From: Micavibrio sp. UBA6212
GTDB lineage: Bacteria > Pseudomonadota > Alphaproteobacteria > Micavibrionales > Micavibrionaceae
Direction: 5' to 3'
Length of the DNA: 64,000 nt
Assembly: GCA_002421905.1 (NCBI GenBank)
Contig: DISK01000015.1
Location: 89,974-153,973, forward strand
In this document: positions 33,299-42,529 of the stretch, in pieces
How positions within the stretch are numbered: position 1 is the first letter of the stretch
Layout of the letters: each line of letters opens with the position of its first letter
The notes under the pieces: model-generated
Databases searched by the model: none
Seen by the model: the letters and a program-made list of their open reading frames with translations, nothing else
Told to the model about the DNA's origin: nothing
Made by a program: the position numbers and the translations under genes

Positions 33299-34780
33299 AT
33301 GAAACGGGCTTTTTGTGCCGTCATTATGTATGTGATATTGACCTCGGCATCGCCGTCCTGGGCAGGAACCTCACTTCCTTTTATCGTCAATATGAACGAA
33401 GCCGTAAATATTGATACAACGGGTGGCACACCGCGCATTGCATTGGATGTTGGGGGCGTGACTCGTTATGCGCCTTATTCTGCCGGTACGGGAACATCAT
33501 CCCTCACCTTTACCTATGATGCCGTGGCAGGCGATGTTGATCTGGATGGTGTGACACTTTCTTCTCCTCTTGATCTCAATGGTGGAACGATTACCGATCT
33601 CAATGGAAATCCGGCAACCGACCTGACCTTTACTGTCCCCAACACCTCTGGCGTTAAGATAGATTATCCATCGTTATCTATGGATTTTATTTATGATGCA
33701 GATGGGCGTTATACTCTGAACGGTACAGCTTACAATGACCTGGCATCTTTTCTCGGCGCGGTAGGTGGAACTTTTACCCGCAACTCTGTCGCCACTTATT
33801 TTGATTCATCCGGCGCACTTCAAACTGTCTCGAACAATGTCCCACGCTTTGATTATGATCCTGTCACCCATGCACCAAAAGGTATTTTGATTGAGGAAAG
33901 GCGGACGAATTTACTGACAAACACGCAAATTATTACTGCAGTTCCAACTAACGGAACCTTGACATTTATGCCTTCAGAAATTGGGCCTGATGGGGTTACC
34001 GGGCATGTCTATAGATTACAACTCCCAGCTTCTCCAGGAACATATTTGAGCTTTGGAAATGGGGGGGCGTCAACCAGCACATTTTCGATATACGTAAAAC
34101 AATACGGGGGAGATAACAATTTTTCTCTCCTTCTGGACAGCTCAACGCGTGGATCAACAAAAACGGCTACTTCTCAATGGGTAAGATATAGTGAATCACA
34201 TACAAGTTCGACAGGTCTAAACGGAATAAATAATGCTGATGACAGTTTTGCAACAGACGTCCTCATTGCCTTTCCTCAACTTGAACAAGGTGGTTTCGCC
34301 ACTTCTTATATCCCTACTACGGCTGCGGTTGTGACGCGCGAAAAAGATATCTTCAATATTCCTTACCTACCTTCTCTTCCTTTTGGTATGTATGGTGAAA
34401 TTGAATTCCCATCACCGATGAATATAGTCCCCCGTTTTATAGGCACAAACAATGACGGGCGTTCCCCTCTTGAAACAAATACAAGCGGAATCCGTGCAAG
34501 TTTATGGAATGGGACAACTTCTCTTCCCGGCCCAATAACATCAGCTTTAGCCGGACGCATTGTCAAGGCTGCCTCAAGACACACGTCCACGGGACGCGCC
34601 GTTACTAGTGATGGGCTAGTGCCCACTTCCGACGGGAATACAATTCCGATGGATTGGACCTTTATTTCTCCGGGGCACGGGGCAGGAACAAACACCTATT
34701 CAAACGGCCATGTCAGATTAATAAAAATATACAGCTCTGCAACCATACCGGATGCTCAATTACAACTTTTAACGCAATAA
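33299..34780 (+). CDS. Secreted beta-rich protein with phage-tail-like lectin segment
   Basis: This 493-residue protein has a signal peptide ending SPSWAG (~residue 24). Residues ~25-125 are a Gly/Thr-rich beta region with repeated phrases (TGGTPRIALDVGGVTRYAPY, LTFTYDAVAGDVDLDGVTLS). Residues ~160-200 contain TYFDSSGALQTVSNNVPRFD, YDPVTHAPKGILIEERRTNL, a pattern common in phage tail and secreted carbohydrate-binding proteins, followed by a concanavalin-like beta sandwich to ~330 and a C-terminal LamG-like portion. It interrupts the fliN-flbD order and is flanked by duplicated leader sequences. Role unknown; possibly adhesion. Confidence 0.65.
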   Translation: MKRAFCAVIMYVILTSASPSWAGTSLPFIVNMNEAVNIDTTGGTPRIALDVGGVTRYAPYSAGTGTSSLTFTYDAVAGDVDLDGVTLSSPLDLNGGTITDLNGNPATDLTFTVPNTSGVKIDYPSLSMDFIYDADGRYTLNGTAYNDLASFLGAVGGTFTRNSVATYFDSSGALQTVSNNVPRFDYDPVTHAPKGILIEERRTNLLTNTQIITAVPTNGTLTFMPSEIGPDGVTGHVYRLQLPASPGTYLSFGNGGASTSTFSIYVKQYGGDNNFSLLLDSSTRGSTKTATSQWVRYSESHTSSTGLNGINNADDSFATDVLIAFPQLEQGGFATSYIPTTAAVVTREKDIFNIPYLPSLPFGMYGEIEFPSPMNIVPRFIGTNNDGRSPLETNTSGIRASLWNGTTSLPGPITSALAGRIVKAASRHTSTGRAVTSDGLVPTSDGNTIPMDWTFISPGHGAGTNTYSNGHVRLIKIYSSATIPDAQLQLLTQ

Positions 34781-34833
34781 TCAACCTATTTTATGTTAAC
34801 AAGAATTGTTCCCTTCTCTTCCCCCCTTGGAAA

Positions 34834-34852
34834 ATAGGGCGGACTGCCCTAT
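34834..34852. repeat. Inverted repeat upstream of flbD
   Basis: ATAGGGC (34834-34840) and GCCCTAT (34846-34852) form a perfect 7-bp inverted repeat with a 5-bp centre, 29 bp before the flbD start. It has no plus-strand T-tract. It could terminate upstream transcription or be an operator. Confidence 0.45.
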
Positions 34853-34881
34853 CATAATGAAAAATAAGGATTCTATTTCTC

Positions 34882-36264
34882 ATGCGTTTAATGATCATCG
34901 GACAATTGGAAGGCTATATTTCTGCGGCAGGCAAAATTGCTCTGCAACGCGGGGCAAAAGTCATCCATTGCGAAGACTGTGAGCAAGCTCTTGGTGCTTT
35001 GAGAAACGGCAAAGGTGCCGATCTGGTCATGATCGACGTCAAACAAAAAATCGGGCCGTTTATTGATGCCTTACGCGCCGAACGTATTCATGTTCCTGTT
35101 GTGGCGTGTGGCATTGGCTCTGACGCGCGATCTGCGGTAAAAGCCATTCAAGACGGCGCCAAAGAATATATCCCTCTTCCTCCTGATGCCGAACTAATCG
35201 CAGCGGTCCTTGAGGCTGTTACGGAAGAAAGCAACGCGATGATCGCCAATGATCCGGCGATGAAATCGGTTGTTGCGATGGCTGACAAGATTGCACCAAG
35301 CGAAGCCACCGTGATGATTACGGGTGAAAGTGGTACGGGTAAAGAAGTAATGTCCCGTTATATCCACCGTAAATCAAAACGAGCTAACGGGCCGTTTATC
35401 GCGGTGAACTGTGCTGCCATTCCTGAAAACCTTCTGGAATCCGAATTGTTCGGCCATGAAAAAGGTGCGTTTACCGGTGCTGTTGGACGTCGTTTGGGAA
35501 AATTCGAAGAAGCCAATGGCGGGACATTGTTGCTTGATGAAGTCTCTGAAATGCACCCTCTTCTTCAGGCCAAATTGTTACGGGCTATTCAGGAACGTGA
35601 GATTACCCGTATCGGCAGCAATGATGCCGTCAAAATTGATGTACGGATTATTGCGACATCCAACCGCAATCTGGAAGAGTCCGTCAATAAAGGCGAATTT
35701 CGTGAAGACCTTTATTTCCGTTTGAATGTTGTCAATATCCGCTTGCCTGCGTTGCGTGAACGGAAAACCGATCTGGCCAACCTCTCCCAATTCTTTATTA
35801 ATAAATTTTCTGAACAAAACGGATTGGACAGAAAAAATATTTCCGCAGAGGCTGCGGCAAAAATTCAGGCGCATCACTGGCGCGGAAATATCCGTGAACT
35901 TGAAAACACCATGCACCGCGCTGTGCTGATGTCGATGCAAGACGAGATTGAGGCCGACTCCGTACATATCGCCGGTATGGAGAGCAAAGCTGCTTCGTTG
36001 GTTGCCAATAAATCCCCAGATCCTGCGGGTGTGTCGTCGGCAGATAAGCCAGCGAATGAACCATCCGTTCAAAATCCTGGTGGAGTTGAAGCATTGGTCG
36101 GACGTACCATCGCCGATGTTGAACGCCAGATGATTTTGAATACTTTAGGTCATTGTCTGGGTAACCGGACACACGCAGCCAATATTCTCGGCATTTCAAT
36201 CCGGACACTGAGGAACAAGCTTTCTCAATACAGAGAAGAAGGAATCGACGTTCCTGACGCCTAG
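34882..36264 (+). CDS. flbD: Sigma-54-dependent flagellar transcription activator FlbD
   Basis: FlbD activates late flagellar promoters with RNA polymerase sigma-54 and is controlled by FliX. The 460-residue protein has an N-terminal receiver-like domain (1-~120) in which acidic-pocket residues are not conserved. The AAA+ domain follows, with Walker A GESGTGKE (~149), the sigma-54 contact loop GAFTGA in FGHEKGAFTGAV (~190-200), Walker B GGTLLLDEVSEM and the sensor region. It ends with a C-terminal Fis-type HTH (AANILGISIRTLRNKLSQYR). It lies between the secreted gene and elaA/flhA. Confidence 0.95.
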   Translation: MRLMIIGQLEGYISAAGKIALQRGAKVIHCEDCEQALGALRNGKGADLVMIDVKQKIGPFIDALRAERIHVPVVACGIGSDARSAVKAIQDGAKEYIPLPPDAELIAAVLEAVTEESNAMIANDPAMKSVVAMADKIAPSEATVMITGESGTGKEVMSRYIHRKSKRANGPFIAVNCAAIPENLLESELFGHEKGAFTGAVGRRLGKFEEANGGTLLLDEVSEMHPLLQAKLLRAIQEREITRIGSNDAVKIDVRIIATSNRNLEESVNKGEFREDLYFRLNVVNIRLPALRERKTDLANLSQFFINKFSEQNGLDRKNISAEAAAKIQAHHWRGNIRELENTMHRAVLMSMQDEIEADSVHIAGMESKAASLVANKSPDPAGVSSADKPANEPSVQNPGGVEALVGRTIADVERQMILNTLGHCLGNRTHAANILGISIRTLRNKLSQYREEGIDVPDA

Positions 36265-36295
36265 AGCCATCGAGGGTTAAGTAGCATATCAAAGC

Positions 36296-36748
36296 ATGAC
36301 ATTTCAGGTTTTTTGTAAATCCTATTCCGAGCTTTCCAAGGAAGATCTTTACGAGATTTTCAAAGCCCGCAACCAAGTCTTTGTGGTTGAACAGCATTGT
36401 GTTTATCAAGACCTTGATGATCTGGATCAATCGGCAACCCATCTCTGGCTGGTTTCTTCCGAAGGGCTATTTTCTGCATATGCTCGGATTTTTCCGCCCA
36501 ATGTCCAATATAAAGACTGGTCTTTCGGGCGGGTGTTGACGTCTCAGTCTGCGCGCAACGAAGGTGTCGGTCATTTATTGCTGGATGCAGTTCTTGAGTA
36601 CATCAAGCGGAGTGGTGGGAAAGATATACGCATTTCTGCGCTAGCCTATCTCAAAGGCTTTTATCAAGATTATGGATTTAAGCCTGTGGGCGAAGAATAT
36701 ATGGAAGACGGTATCTCCCATATCCAGATGTTTGTATCGTTGGATTAA
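36296..36748 (+). CDS. ElaA-type GNAT N-acetyltransferase
   Basis: This 150-residue GNAT matches the ElaA pattern: LYEIFKARNQVFVVEQHCVY, QDLDDLDQSATHLW, the acetyl-CoA loop region SARNEGVGHLLLDAVLEYIK (Q/RxxGxG/A), and the C-terminal YLKGFYQDYGFKPVGEEYME. The substrate is unknown. It lies between flbD and flhA with no obvious link to motility; probably a passenger in the transcript. Confidence 0.9.
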   Translation: MTFQVFCKSYSELSKEDLYEIFKARNQVFVVEQHCVYQDLDDLDQSATHLWLVSSEGLFSAYARIFPPNVQYKDWSFGRVLTSQSARNEGVGHLLLDAVLEYIKRSGGKDIRISALAYLKGFYQDYGFKPVGEEYMEDGISHIQMFVSLD

Positions 36749-36871
36749 ACGAATTTCATGTTTTTATTATGTTAAGGCAAAGCATTTGATTGCCCCGCTC
36801 TATCAATATGGTTAAAATAAAAGAACGTATATAGAATCAAACATCTAGCCGCCTATACCGACTCGAATTTT

Positions 36872-38974
36872 ATGGCCAATCCACCTACAGTTTCTGGAAT
36901 CACTGGCAAATCCGCGATGAACAGCATCTTTCGCGGAGACGTCGCGTTGGCGGCTGGTATCGTCATCATCCTGATGTTTATGCTGGTTCCGATGCCGCCT
37001 GCTCTGGTAGATATGGGATTATCCATTTCCATCACCTTCTCGGTGATGATTTTGATGATTACGCTGTTTATTCGTCGCCCTCTCGAATTCTCGACCTTTC
37101 CGACTATTCTGCTGATTACAACGGCATTGCGCTTGGGGCTCAATCTGGCCTCCACCCGTCTGATCCTTTCGGATGGCGACACAGGATCTGACGCTGCGGG
37201 CCGGATTATCGAGGCTTTTGGAACTTTTATGATCCGCGGAAACTACGTGGTGGGTGGAATTGTGTTCGCCATTCTGGTGATCGTAAACTTCATCGTTATC
37301 ACCAAAGGTTCCGGTCGTATTGCGGAAGTTGCGGCGCGTTTTTCTCTGGACGCAATGCCCGGAAAACAAATGGCCATCGACTCCGATTTGTCTTCCGGCA
37401 TTATCACCGAAGAAGAAGCCAAGAAGAAACGGTCTGAGCTGCAACAGGAAAGCACCTTTTTCGGAGCCATGGATGGTGCTGCGAAATTCGTACGCGGGGA
37501 TGCCATTGCGGGTCTTCTGGTTACATTCATCAACCTGCTGGGCGGAATTATTATCGGGACTGCTTCCAAGGATTTGTCTTTATCCGAGGCGGCCAACGTT
37601 TATTCCCTGCTCACGATTGGTGATGGTCTGGTTTCTCAAATTCCTGCCCTGATCGTGTCGGTTGCAGCTGGTCTTCTCGTTGCGAAAGCTGGTGTCGAGG
37701 TTTCAGCCGATGAAGCGCTGATTGACCAATTCGGGCGTTATCCACGGGCCACTGCCATGACATCCGGCCTTATTCTGGCGATCGGGTTTATTCCGGGGAT
37801 GCCTTTGCTGCCTTTTGTTGCTCTGGCAGGCGTTTCGCTTGGCATTTCCTATTTCTCTTTCAAACGGCAACGCCTTCAGGCAGAAGCAAAAACCCAACTG
37901 CAAGAAGACGAGGCCATTGCGGCACGCCCTGCGGAAGACCCTATTTCCCGATCTCTGGCGATGGATACTATCCGACTGGAACTTGGCTATGCCTTGTTGC
38001 CTCTGGTTCAAGGTGGCGAGAACTCGGTCAAGCTTCCTGACCAGATCAAGGGTCTGCGTCGTCAACTGGCCGAAGAGATGGGCTATATTTTGCCCAGCGT
38101 TCGCATTCAGGACAATTTGCAACTTCCTGCTGGGACCTATGTGGTGCGGATCAAGGAAATCGAGTCAGGCCGTGGCGAAGTTCGTCCTGGTATGCTTCTT
38201 TGTATGGACCCAACGGGTGAGTCAATTTCTCTGCCCGGTGAGAATACAGTGGAGCCAACTTTTGGACTGCCCGCCATGTGGGTTGACCAACGTTACCGCG
38301 AAGAAGCCCATTTCAAAGGATACACAGTTGTCGATGCGGCCACCGTTATCACCACTCATCTGACCGAAGTTATCAAAGACAATATGGCTGACCTGTTGTC
38401 TTATACCGAGACACAACGTCTGCTGGACGAGCTTCCCAAGGACTACCAAAAGCTGGTCGGGGACGTGATCCCGTCGCAAATCTCGGTTGGTGGATTGCAA
38501 CGTGTTCTCCAGAATCTGGTCAACGAACGGATTTCAATTCGTGATCTGGCGACGATTCTCGAAGGTGTGGCCGAAGCCACCACCTACACCAAAAATGTGA
38601 TGATGATTACCGAACATGTCCGTTCCCGCCTTTCCCGTCAAATTTGCGAACAAAATCTCAATGTTCATGGTCATGTGCCGTTGATTACGTTGTCTCCAAA
38701 ATGGGAGCAAGCATTTGCGGAGGCCCTGATTGGGGAACGCGGGGACGAACGCCAATTGGCAATGGCGCCGTCGGTACTACAGGATTTTATCGTCGCGGTG
38801 CGTACCACCTTTGACAAATTTGCCCAGACAGGAGAAAGTCCGGTTCTTCTTACCTCTCCTCTTATTCGCCCTTATGTGCGTTCTGTGATTGAACGGTTCC
38901 GTCCACAAACCTCCGTGATGTCCCAGAACGAGATTCACGCCAAGGCCAAAATCAAAACCGTGGGACAAGTTTAG
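36872..38974 (+). CDS. flhA: Flagellar export gate protein FlhA
   Basis: FlhA is the largest export-gate subunit: a transmembrane channel plus a cytoplasmic ring that docks chaperone-substrate complexes. The 700-residue protein has eight N-terminal helices (LVPMPPALVDMGLSISITFS, RRPLEFSTFPTILLITTALR, the FHIPEP-type region RFSLDAMPGKQMAIDSDLSS). The cytoplasmic domain begins at ~345 (MDTIRLELGYALLPLVQGGE) and ends with a short linker. The ATG at 36872 lacks an obvious ribosome-binding site. Confidence 0.98.
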   Translation: MANPPTVSGITGKSAMNSIFRGDVALAAGIVIILMFMLVPMPPALVDMGLSISITFSVMILMITLFIRRPLEFSTFPTILLITTALRLGLNLASTRLILSDGDTGSDAAGRIIEAFGTFMIRGNYVVGGIVFAILVIVNFIVITKGSGRIAEVAARFSLDAMPGKQMAIDSDLSSGIITEEEAKKKRSELQQESTFFGAMDGAAKFVRGDAIAGLLVTFINLLGGIIIGTASKDLSLSEAANVYSLLTIGDGLVSQIPALIVSVAAGLLVAKAGVEVSADEALIDQFGRYPRATAMTSGLILAIGFIPGMPLLPFVALAGVSLGISYFSFKRQRLQAEAKTQLQEDEAIAARPAEDPISRSLAMDTIRLELGYALLPLVQGGENSVKLPDQIKGLRRQLAEEMGYILPSVRIQDNLQLPAGTYVVRIKEIESGRGEVRPGMLLCMDPTGESISLPGENTVEPTFGLPAMWVDQRYREEAHFKGYTVVDAATVITTHLTEVIKDNMADLLSYTETQRLLDELPKDYQKLVGDVIPSQISVGGLQRVLQNLVNERISIRDLATILEGVAEATTYTKNVMMITEHVRSRLSRQICEQNLNVHGHVPLITLSPKWEQAFAEALIGERGDERQLAMAPSVLQDFIVAVRTTFDKFAQTGESPVLLTSPLIRPYVRSVIERFRPQTSVMSQNEIHAKAKIKTVGQV

Positions 38975-39056
38975 ACTCCCTATCGGTCATACAAAGAACT
39001 TATTCCTATGTCCTCCCTTTAGTATTTAGCCCTATATATAAAATTTCCAGAAATAT

Positions 39057-39087
39057 TGACTTTTTACTCTATTTTCCGGTAAGATGA
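39057..39087 (+). promoter_or_regulatory. Putative promoter of the lysozyme gene
   Basis: TTGACT and TAAGAT are separated by 18 bp within the 144-bp gap after flhA, about 32 bp before the ATG at 39119. The -10 is imperfect. Confidence 0.35.
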
Positions 39088-39118
39088 GGCATAATATTAG
39101 AAAAGACAGGTGTGTACG

Positions 39119-40333
39119 ATGATTGAAGAGAAAAGATCCTCCGTCGATACAAATAAAATAGAGAGTTCTGCGGAACAAGACACCGCATTTCAAAAGATGA
39201 TGTCCGGCATTGTTGCCGCAGCTCCTGCTGCACAAGATGCAGATGACGTGCACGATGACACGTCCCATGTGCTGATTAGCAATAATGGTAAAGATTTTTT
39301 TGACGGCAAATCCTCGATCCGGAATGCTGCCTTCCAACGTATGATGCATGAAATGGGTCATGGCGATGATGATAGTGCAGATCTAACTCAGGAAGAAAAA
39401 GAAGACCAAAAGCACAATCGCCTGGGAATGTTCACTGCTAGTTTGTGGAAGTCTGATCTACAGGAAAATATCCGCTTGATGCTTGAAGCGACTGCGCCGG
39501 ATGCCGATTCCTTGTTTTCTCGTGATAGCTGGGTTTATAAGTCAATTGATTCCTTTGATAAGGGAATTGACAATTTGTCCGGCATTGCCAGAGTAGCTCG
39601 TGGTCATGGTACATCGAATGATACAGCAAGACTGGATTTCTCCGGATATAATGCGAACAACCTCCATGGATCAGGTGACTGGTCGCGCATTGCACGAAAT
39701 GCCTCCGTCAAAATTGATAAAAATCTTGTTCTGGACGGAAGTTTTGAGCAATCCTTCCAAGTGGTTTTGGCCAGTGAGGGCGGGTTTGCAAACCACAAAG
39801 CGGACAGAGGGGGGGCGACGATATATGGGATAGCCTCCAAAGCTAATCCGAAAGAATATGCCGCCATTATGGCTTGCCTTAAGCAAGGTGACAAAGAAGG
39901 CGCCATGCAGATTACAATGGATACCTATAAAACAAAATACTGGGATCGCGTTAAAGGAATCGAAGGTCTTTCGAATGAGGCAAAACTGGTTGCATTTGAT
40001 GCCGCCATTAACCACGGTGTAGGCTACGCCAATAAGATGGTGGCTCGCGTCGGCGACAATTCTGAGTCTATGCTGGCCTACCGTTCAAATACCTACAAAA
40101 GAATCATTGAAAATGATCACAGCCAATCTGTATTTGCAAAAGGGTGGGCCAACCGTCTGGCCAAGCTTGATGCGATTTCTGACAACCAACCACCTACGAG
40201 CTCGACTTTGGTTGCGTCAGCGAAGGATGATATTTTACGGGAAAAACCAACCGTTGTTGCCTCGGCACAACCACAGGCAAAGCCACAACAAGCTGTGGAT
40301 TTGAAAACGCCTGCTCTTGAGATAAATACATAA
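39119..40333 (+). CDS. GH108-type lysozyme, candidate flagellar muramidase
   Basis: This 404-residue protein has an unusual ~195-residue acidic, helical N-terminal region with no signal peptide, then a glycoside hydrolase 108 domain. The catalytic segment is ASEGGFANHKADRGGATIYG (Glu ~220), followed by the peptidoglycan-binding region KYWDRVKGIEGLSNEAKLVA, FDAAINHGVGYANKMVARVG. The ATG 39119 sits 8 bp behind an AGG. It follows flhA. Because FlgJ here lacks its muramidase domain, this enzyme may open the wall for the rod, perhaps exported through the flagellar gate; that role is inference. A phage-derived endolysin is the alternative. Confidence 0.75.
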   Translation: MIEEKRSSVDTNKIESSAEQDTAFQKMMSGIVAAAPAAQDADDVHDDTSHVLISNNGKDFFDGKSSIRNAAFQRMMHEMGHGDDDSADLTQEEKEDQKHNRLGMFTASLWKSDLQENIRLMLEATAPDADSLFSRDSWVYKSIDSFDKGIDNLSGIARVARGHGTSNDTARLDFSGYNANNLHGSGDWSRIARNASVKIDKNLVLDGSFEQSFQVVLASEGGFANHKADRGGATIYGIASKANPKEYAAIMACLKQGDKEGAMQITMDTYKTKYWDRVKGIEGLSNEAKLVAFDAAINHGVGYANKMVARVGDNSESMLAYRSNTYKRIIENDHSQSVFAKGWANRLAKLDAISDNQPPTSSTLVASAKDDILREKPTVVASAQPQAKPQQAVDLKTPALEINT

Positions 40334-40341
40334 AAGATTGC

Positions 40342-41547
40342 CTATTTGACGGCGGGTTCGGATAACAGGAGCGGCTGTTCCCTCTGCATTAACCGATGCG
40401 CCTGAATGCGGTTCACCAACAATCGACCAACGACCTTTGCTTCTTCAGGATTATCGTGAAGCCTATCGTGCCACATTTCAAGATTTTGTAGTTCTTCGGC
40501 AATAATTTTCTCATTTTCGATTTCCCGCTCAATCCCTGGGGTTCCTTTTCGCAAGGCATCTACATAGGCATGGACGGTTGATGCGGCCCTCCTGATCTCG
40601 GGATCGAGAGCAGAAAAGTCCCATTTCATATCAATCTCCTGCTTGCGCCCAATAGACCAGATGCGGTTCATATCTTCTTGCATAATCAACTCTGCCAGAC
40701 ATTTTAACTCGAACTGAATGTCGTTTTGTGTCGGTGCATGCTTGTCTGTTCTGAATTTTTTGACCAGTGCATATGGCTTGGCATTGGGGATGAGTTGCGT
40801 TAATCCACCATATCCCGAGGATAATAATTTTGTATATTTATCTGTAATGTTCCGAGCATCCGACAATTGTGACGTTACACTCATGTCCCGATGATCTTGA
40901 TACTCGTCGATCAGGTGATGGCAGACAAGGCTGGAAAATGCCTGCAGCCTTGGCGTATAGCTCAAACTGGATGCCATAGTGAATAGAGTCGTTAAATCCT
41001 CGGCATCCAGATCATCAACTTTTTCGGCAAGCCTACCAAACTTACAATCGTCATGGAATGACCTGTTGTAACGATGGCCTTCTACAGAGATGGCGTACTG
41101 GGCAAGCTGTTTATCCCCTAACCCGTATTTGTCGCTCTGGTCTTCAACAATTTTTATATTGGCGGCAAAAACCGCAGGAGGAAGGCTTTGCCGGAAGTCG
41201 TCATCCAGCGATCCTAAATGTGCGGGATGGACACCAAGTCCATGGCAAAAATTCAAAACCAGATCGGTGGTTATTTTCGAAAACGCTCCGTCAGCGTCGT
41301 TTTTTAAGGCCTGATATTCCGGGATTGTGCATCCCATATGCCTTGCCGCTTGTTTATTAGAGAGTTTTTTGTGCTGGATCCACAAACTAATCGGATCAGC
41401 ACCATATTCGATCAGGTCGTTTTTGAGCTCTGGAGCTCGACGAGCTTCTTTCAGGTATGGTCTGCAAATTTGGCCCGTCCGCGCGGCATGATCGACCGCC
41501 TCGGCAGATTGGCTAAAAAAAGTTTTGGTAATGGCTTCCTTACTCAT
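40342..41547 (-). CDS. Hypothetical protein with HTH-like segment
   Basis: I do not recognise this 401-residue, soluble, mostly helical protein. Residues ~58-110 resemble an XRE-type helix-turn-helix (LSNKQAARHMGCTIPEYQAL, then TDLVLNFCHGLGVHPAHLGS). The rest shows no catalytic motif. It is convergent with the lysozyme gene (8 bp gap) and lies 35 bp downstream of another unknown gene on the same strand, so the two probably form an operon. Confidence 0.6.
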   Translation of the reverse strand: MSKEAITKTFFSQSAEAVDHAARTGQICRPYLKEARRAPELKNDLIEYGADPISLWIQHKKLSNKQAARHMGCTIPEYQALKNDADGAFSKITTDLVLNFCHGLGVHPAHLGSLDDDFRQSLPPAVFAANIKIVEDQSDKYGLGDKQLAQYAISVEGHRYNRSFHDDCKFGRLAEKVDDLDAEDLTTLFTMASSLSYTPRLQAFSSLVCHHLIDEYQDHRDMSVTSQLSDARNITDKYTKLLSSGYGGLTQLIPNAKPYALVKKFRTDKHAPTQNDIQFELKCLAELIMQEDMNRIWSIGRKQEIDMKWDFSALDPEIRRAASTVHAYVDALRKGTPGIEREIENEKIIAEELQNLEMWHDRLHDNPEEAKVVGRLLVNRIQAHRLMQREQPLLLSEPAVK

Positions 41548-41582
41548 TGTCTTCCCTGTTCAGAAAAGTATTCTATTTTTCA

Positions 41583-42392
41583 TTATAGCAACTGTTGGTC
41601 ATTAGGCTTAACCACATGCAATTTCCGTACAGTATATACTATTTCTTCCATCTGGGATCCCACTTTTTCTTGGTTCTGACCAATATCACCATTAAAATCG
41701 GTCACAATGAACCCTCTCCCACTCTCATCAAAGTCTGCATCACAAAGAATCTGATCTACAAAGTCATGGACGCATTGGATATCCGTCCTCCGCGTATTGG
41801 CCCAAGACTTCATGCCTGCAGCACTTTCATATCTTTCGTAGGGCGAGGACTTCACCAGAAGGCGTGCCCAGACATCCGCAGCATGGTCAAACATTATGGC
41901 ACACTGTACCCTTTCATAAGAAATAGCCGACCATTTCATGACTGTTTCGATGTCCTTGATTGAGCGCGGTAAGAATGATGGGTTCTCCTCAGCTCCTTTT
42001 GCAGCAGTGAGGAGCACAGCCCCAAAAACAGCAATCTTTATATTCTCATAAAAAGCCAGTTTTTTAGAAGCTTGCATCAAGCTCGCTGACGCCAATTGAG
42101 CCGCACCAGATGAGTCTCTTGAAAAGAATTTTTCAAAGGCGTTCATCCAAAAATTCAGGCTATGAGGAACCTGTTGTTTCTCGTCCCTATTCTGTCCGGT
42201 CTTGGAGTTTAAAATTTTTTCTAATAATCCAGACATTGTTTTGCCGATATTTAAGCTATCCCGCGACCTTAACGCAGTTTCGACCTCAACACATTGGGCA
42301 AAAAAATGCGGGCCGATGTTTGCATTGGAAACAGCTCGATCAGACAGACCAAATAGACTTGCGATATTTTTTGAATTGCCTGAATTTTTCAT
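41583..42392 (-). CDS. Hypothetical protein
   Basis: This 269-residue soluble, helix-rich protein is of unknown family. No signal peptide or clear transmembrane helix is seen; a moderately hydrophobic stretch is at ~118-130 (IAVFGAVLLTAAKGA). The C-terminal part has a possible turn motif DESGRGFIVTDFNGDI. It is the first gene of a two-gene minus-strand unit with the HTH-like protein. Confidence 0.55.
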   Translation of the reverse strand: MKNSGNSKNIASLFGLSDRAVSNANIGPHFFAQCVEVETALRSRDSLNIGKTMSGLLEKILNSKTGQNRDEKQQVPHSLNFWMNAFEKFFSRDSSGAAQLASASLMQASKKLAFYENIKIAVFGAVLLTAAKGAEENPSFLPRSIKDIETVMKWSAISYERVQCAIMFDHAADVWARLLVKSSPYERYESAAGMKSWANTRRTDIQCVHDFVDQILCDADFDESGRGFIVTDFNGDIGQNQEKVGSQMEEIVYTVRKLHVVKPNDQQLL

Positions 42393-42465
42393 TCAAACCC
42401 GCTTAAAAATACATATATGAAAAACGCTAATGTATAGAAACAGAATTTCTCTGTAGCCCGCAAAT

Positions 42466-42502
42466 AGAAAAAGCGATTTCCCAAGTTTTTCCGGGAAATC
42501 GC
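42466..42502 (-). terminator. Intrinsic terminator of the hendecad-repeat gene
   Basis: GCGATTTCCC (42473-42482) and GGGAAATCGC (42493-42502) form a perfect 10-bp stem with a 10-nt loop. On the minus strand it is followed by TTTTTC. It lies 28 bp past the stop at 42530. Confidence 0.9.
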
Positions 42503-42529
42503 AATATAATTACAAAAAATGATATCAAA

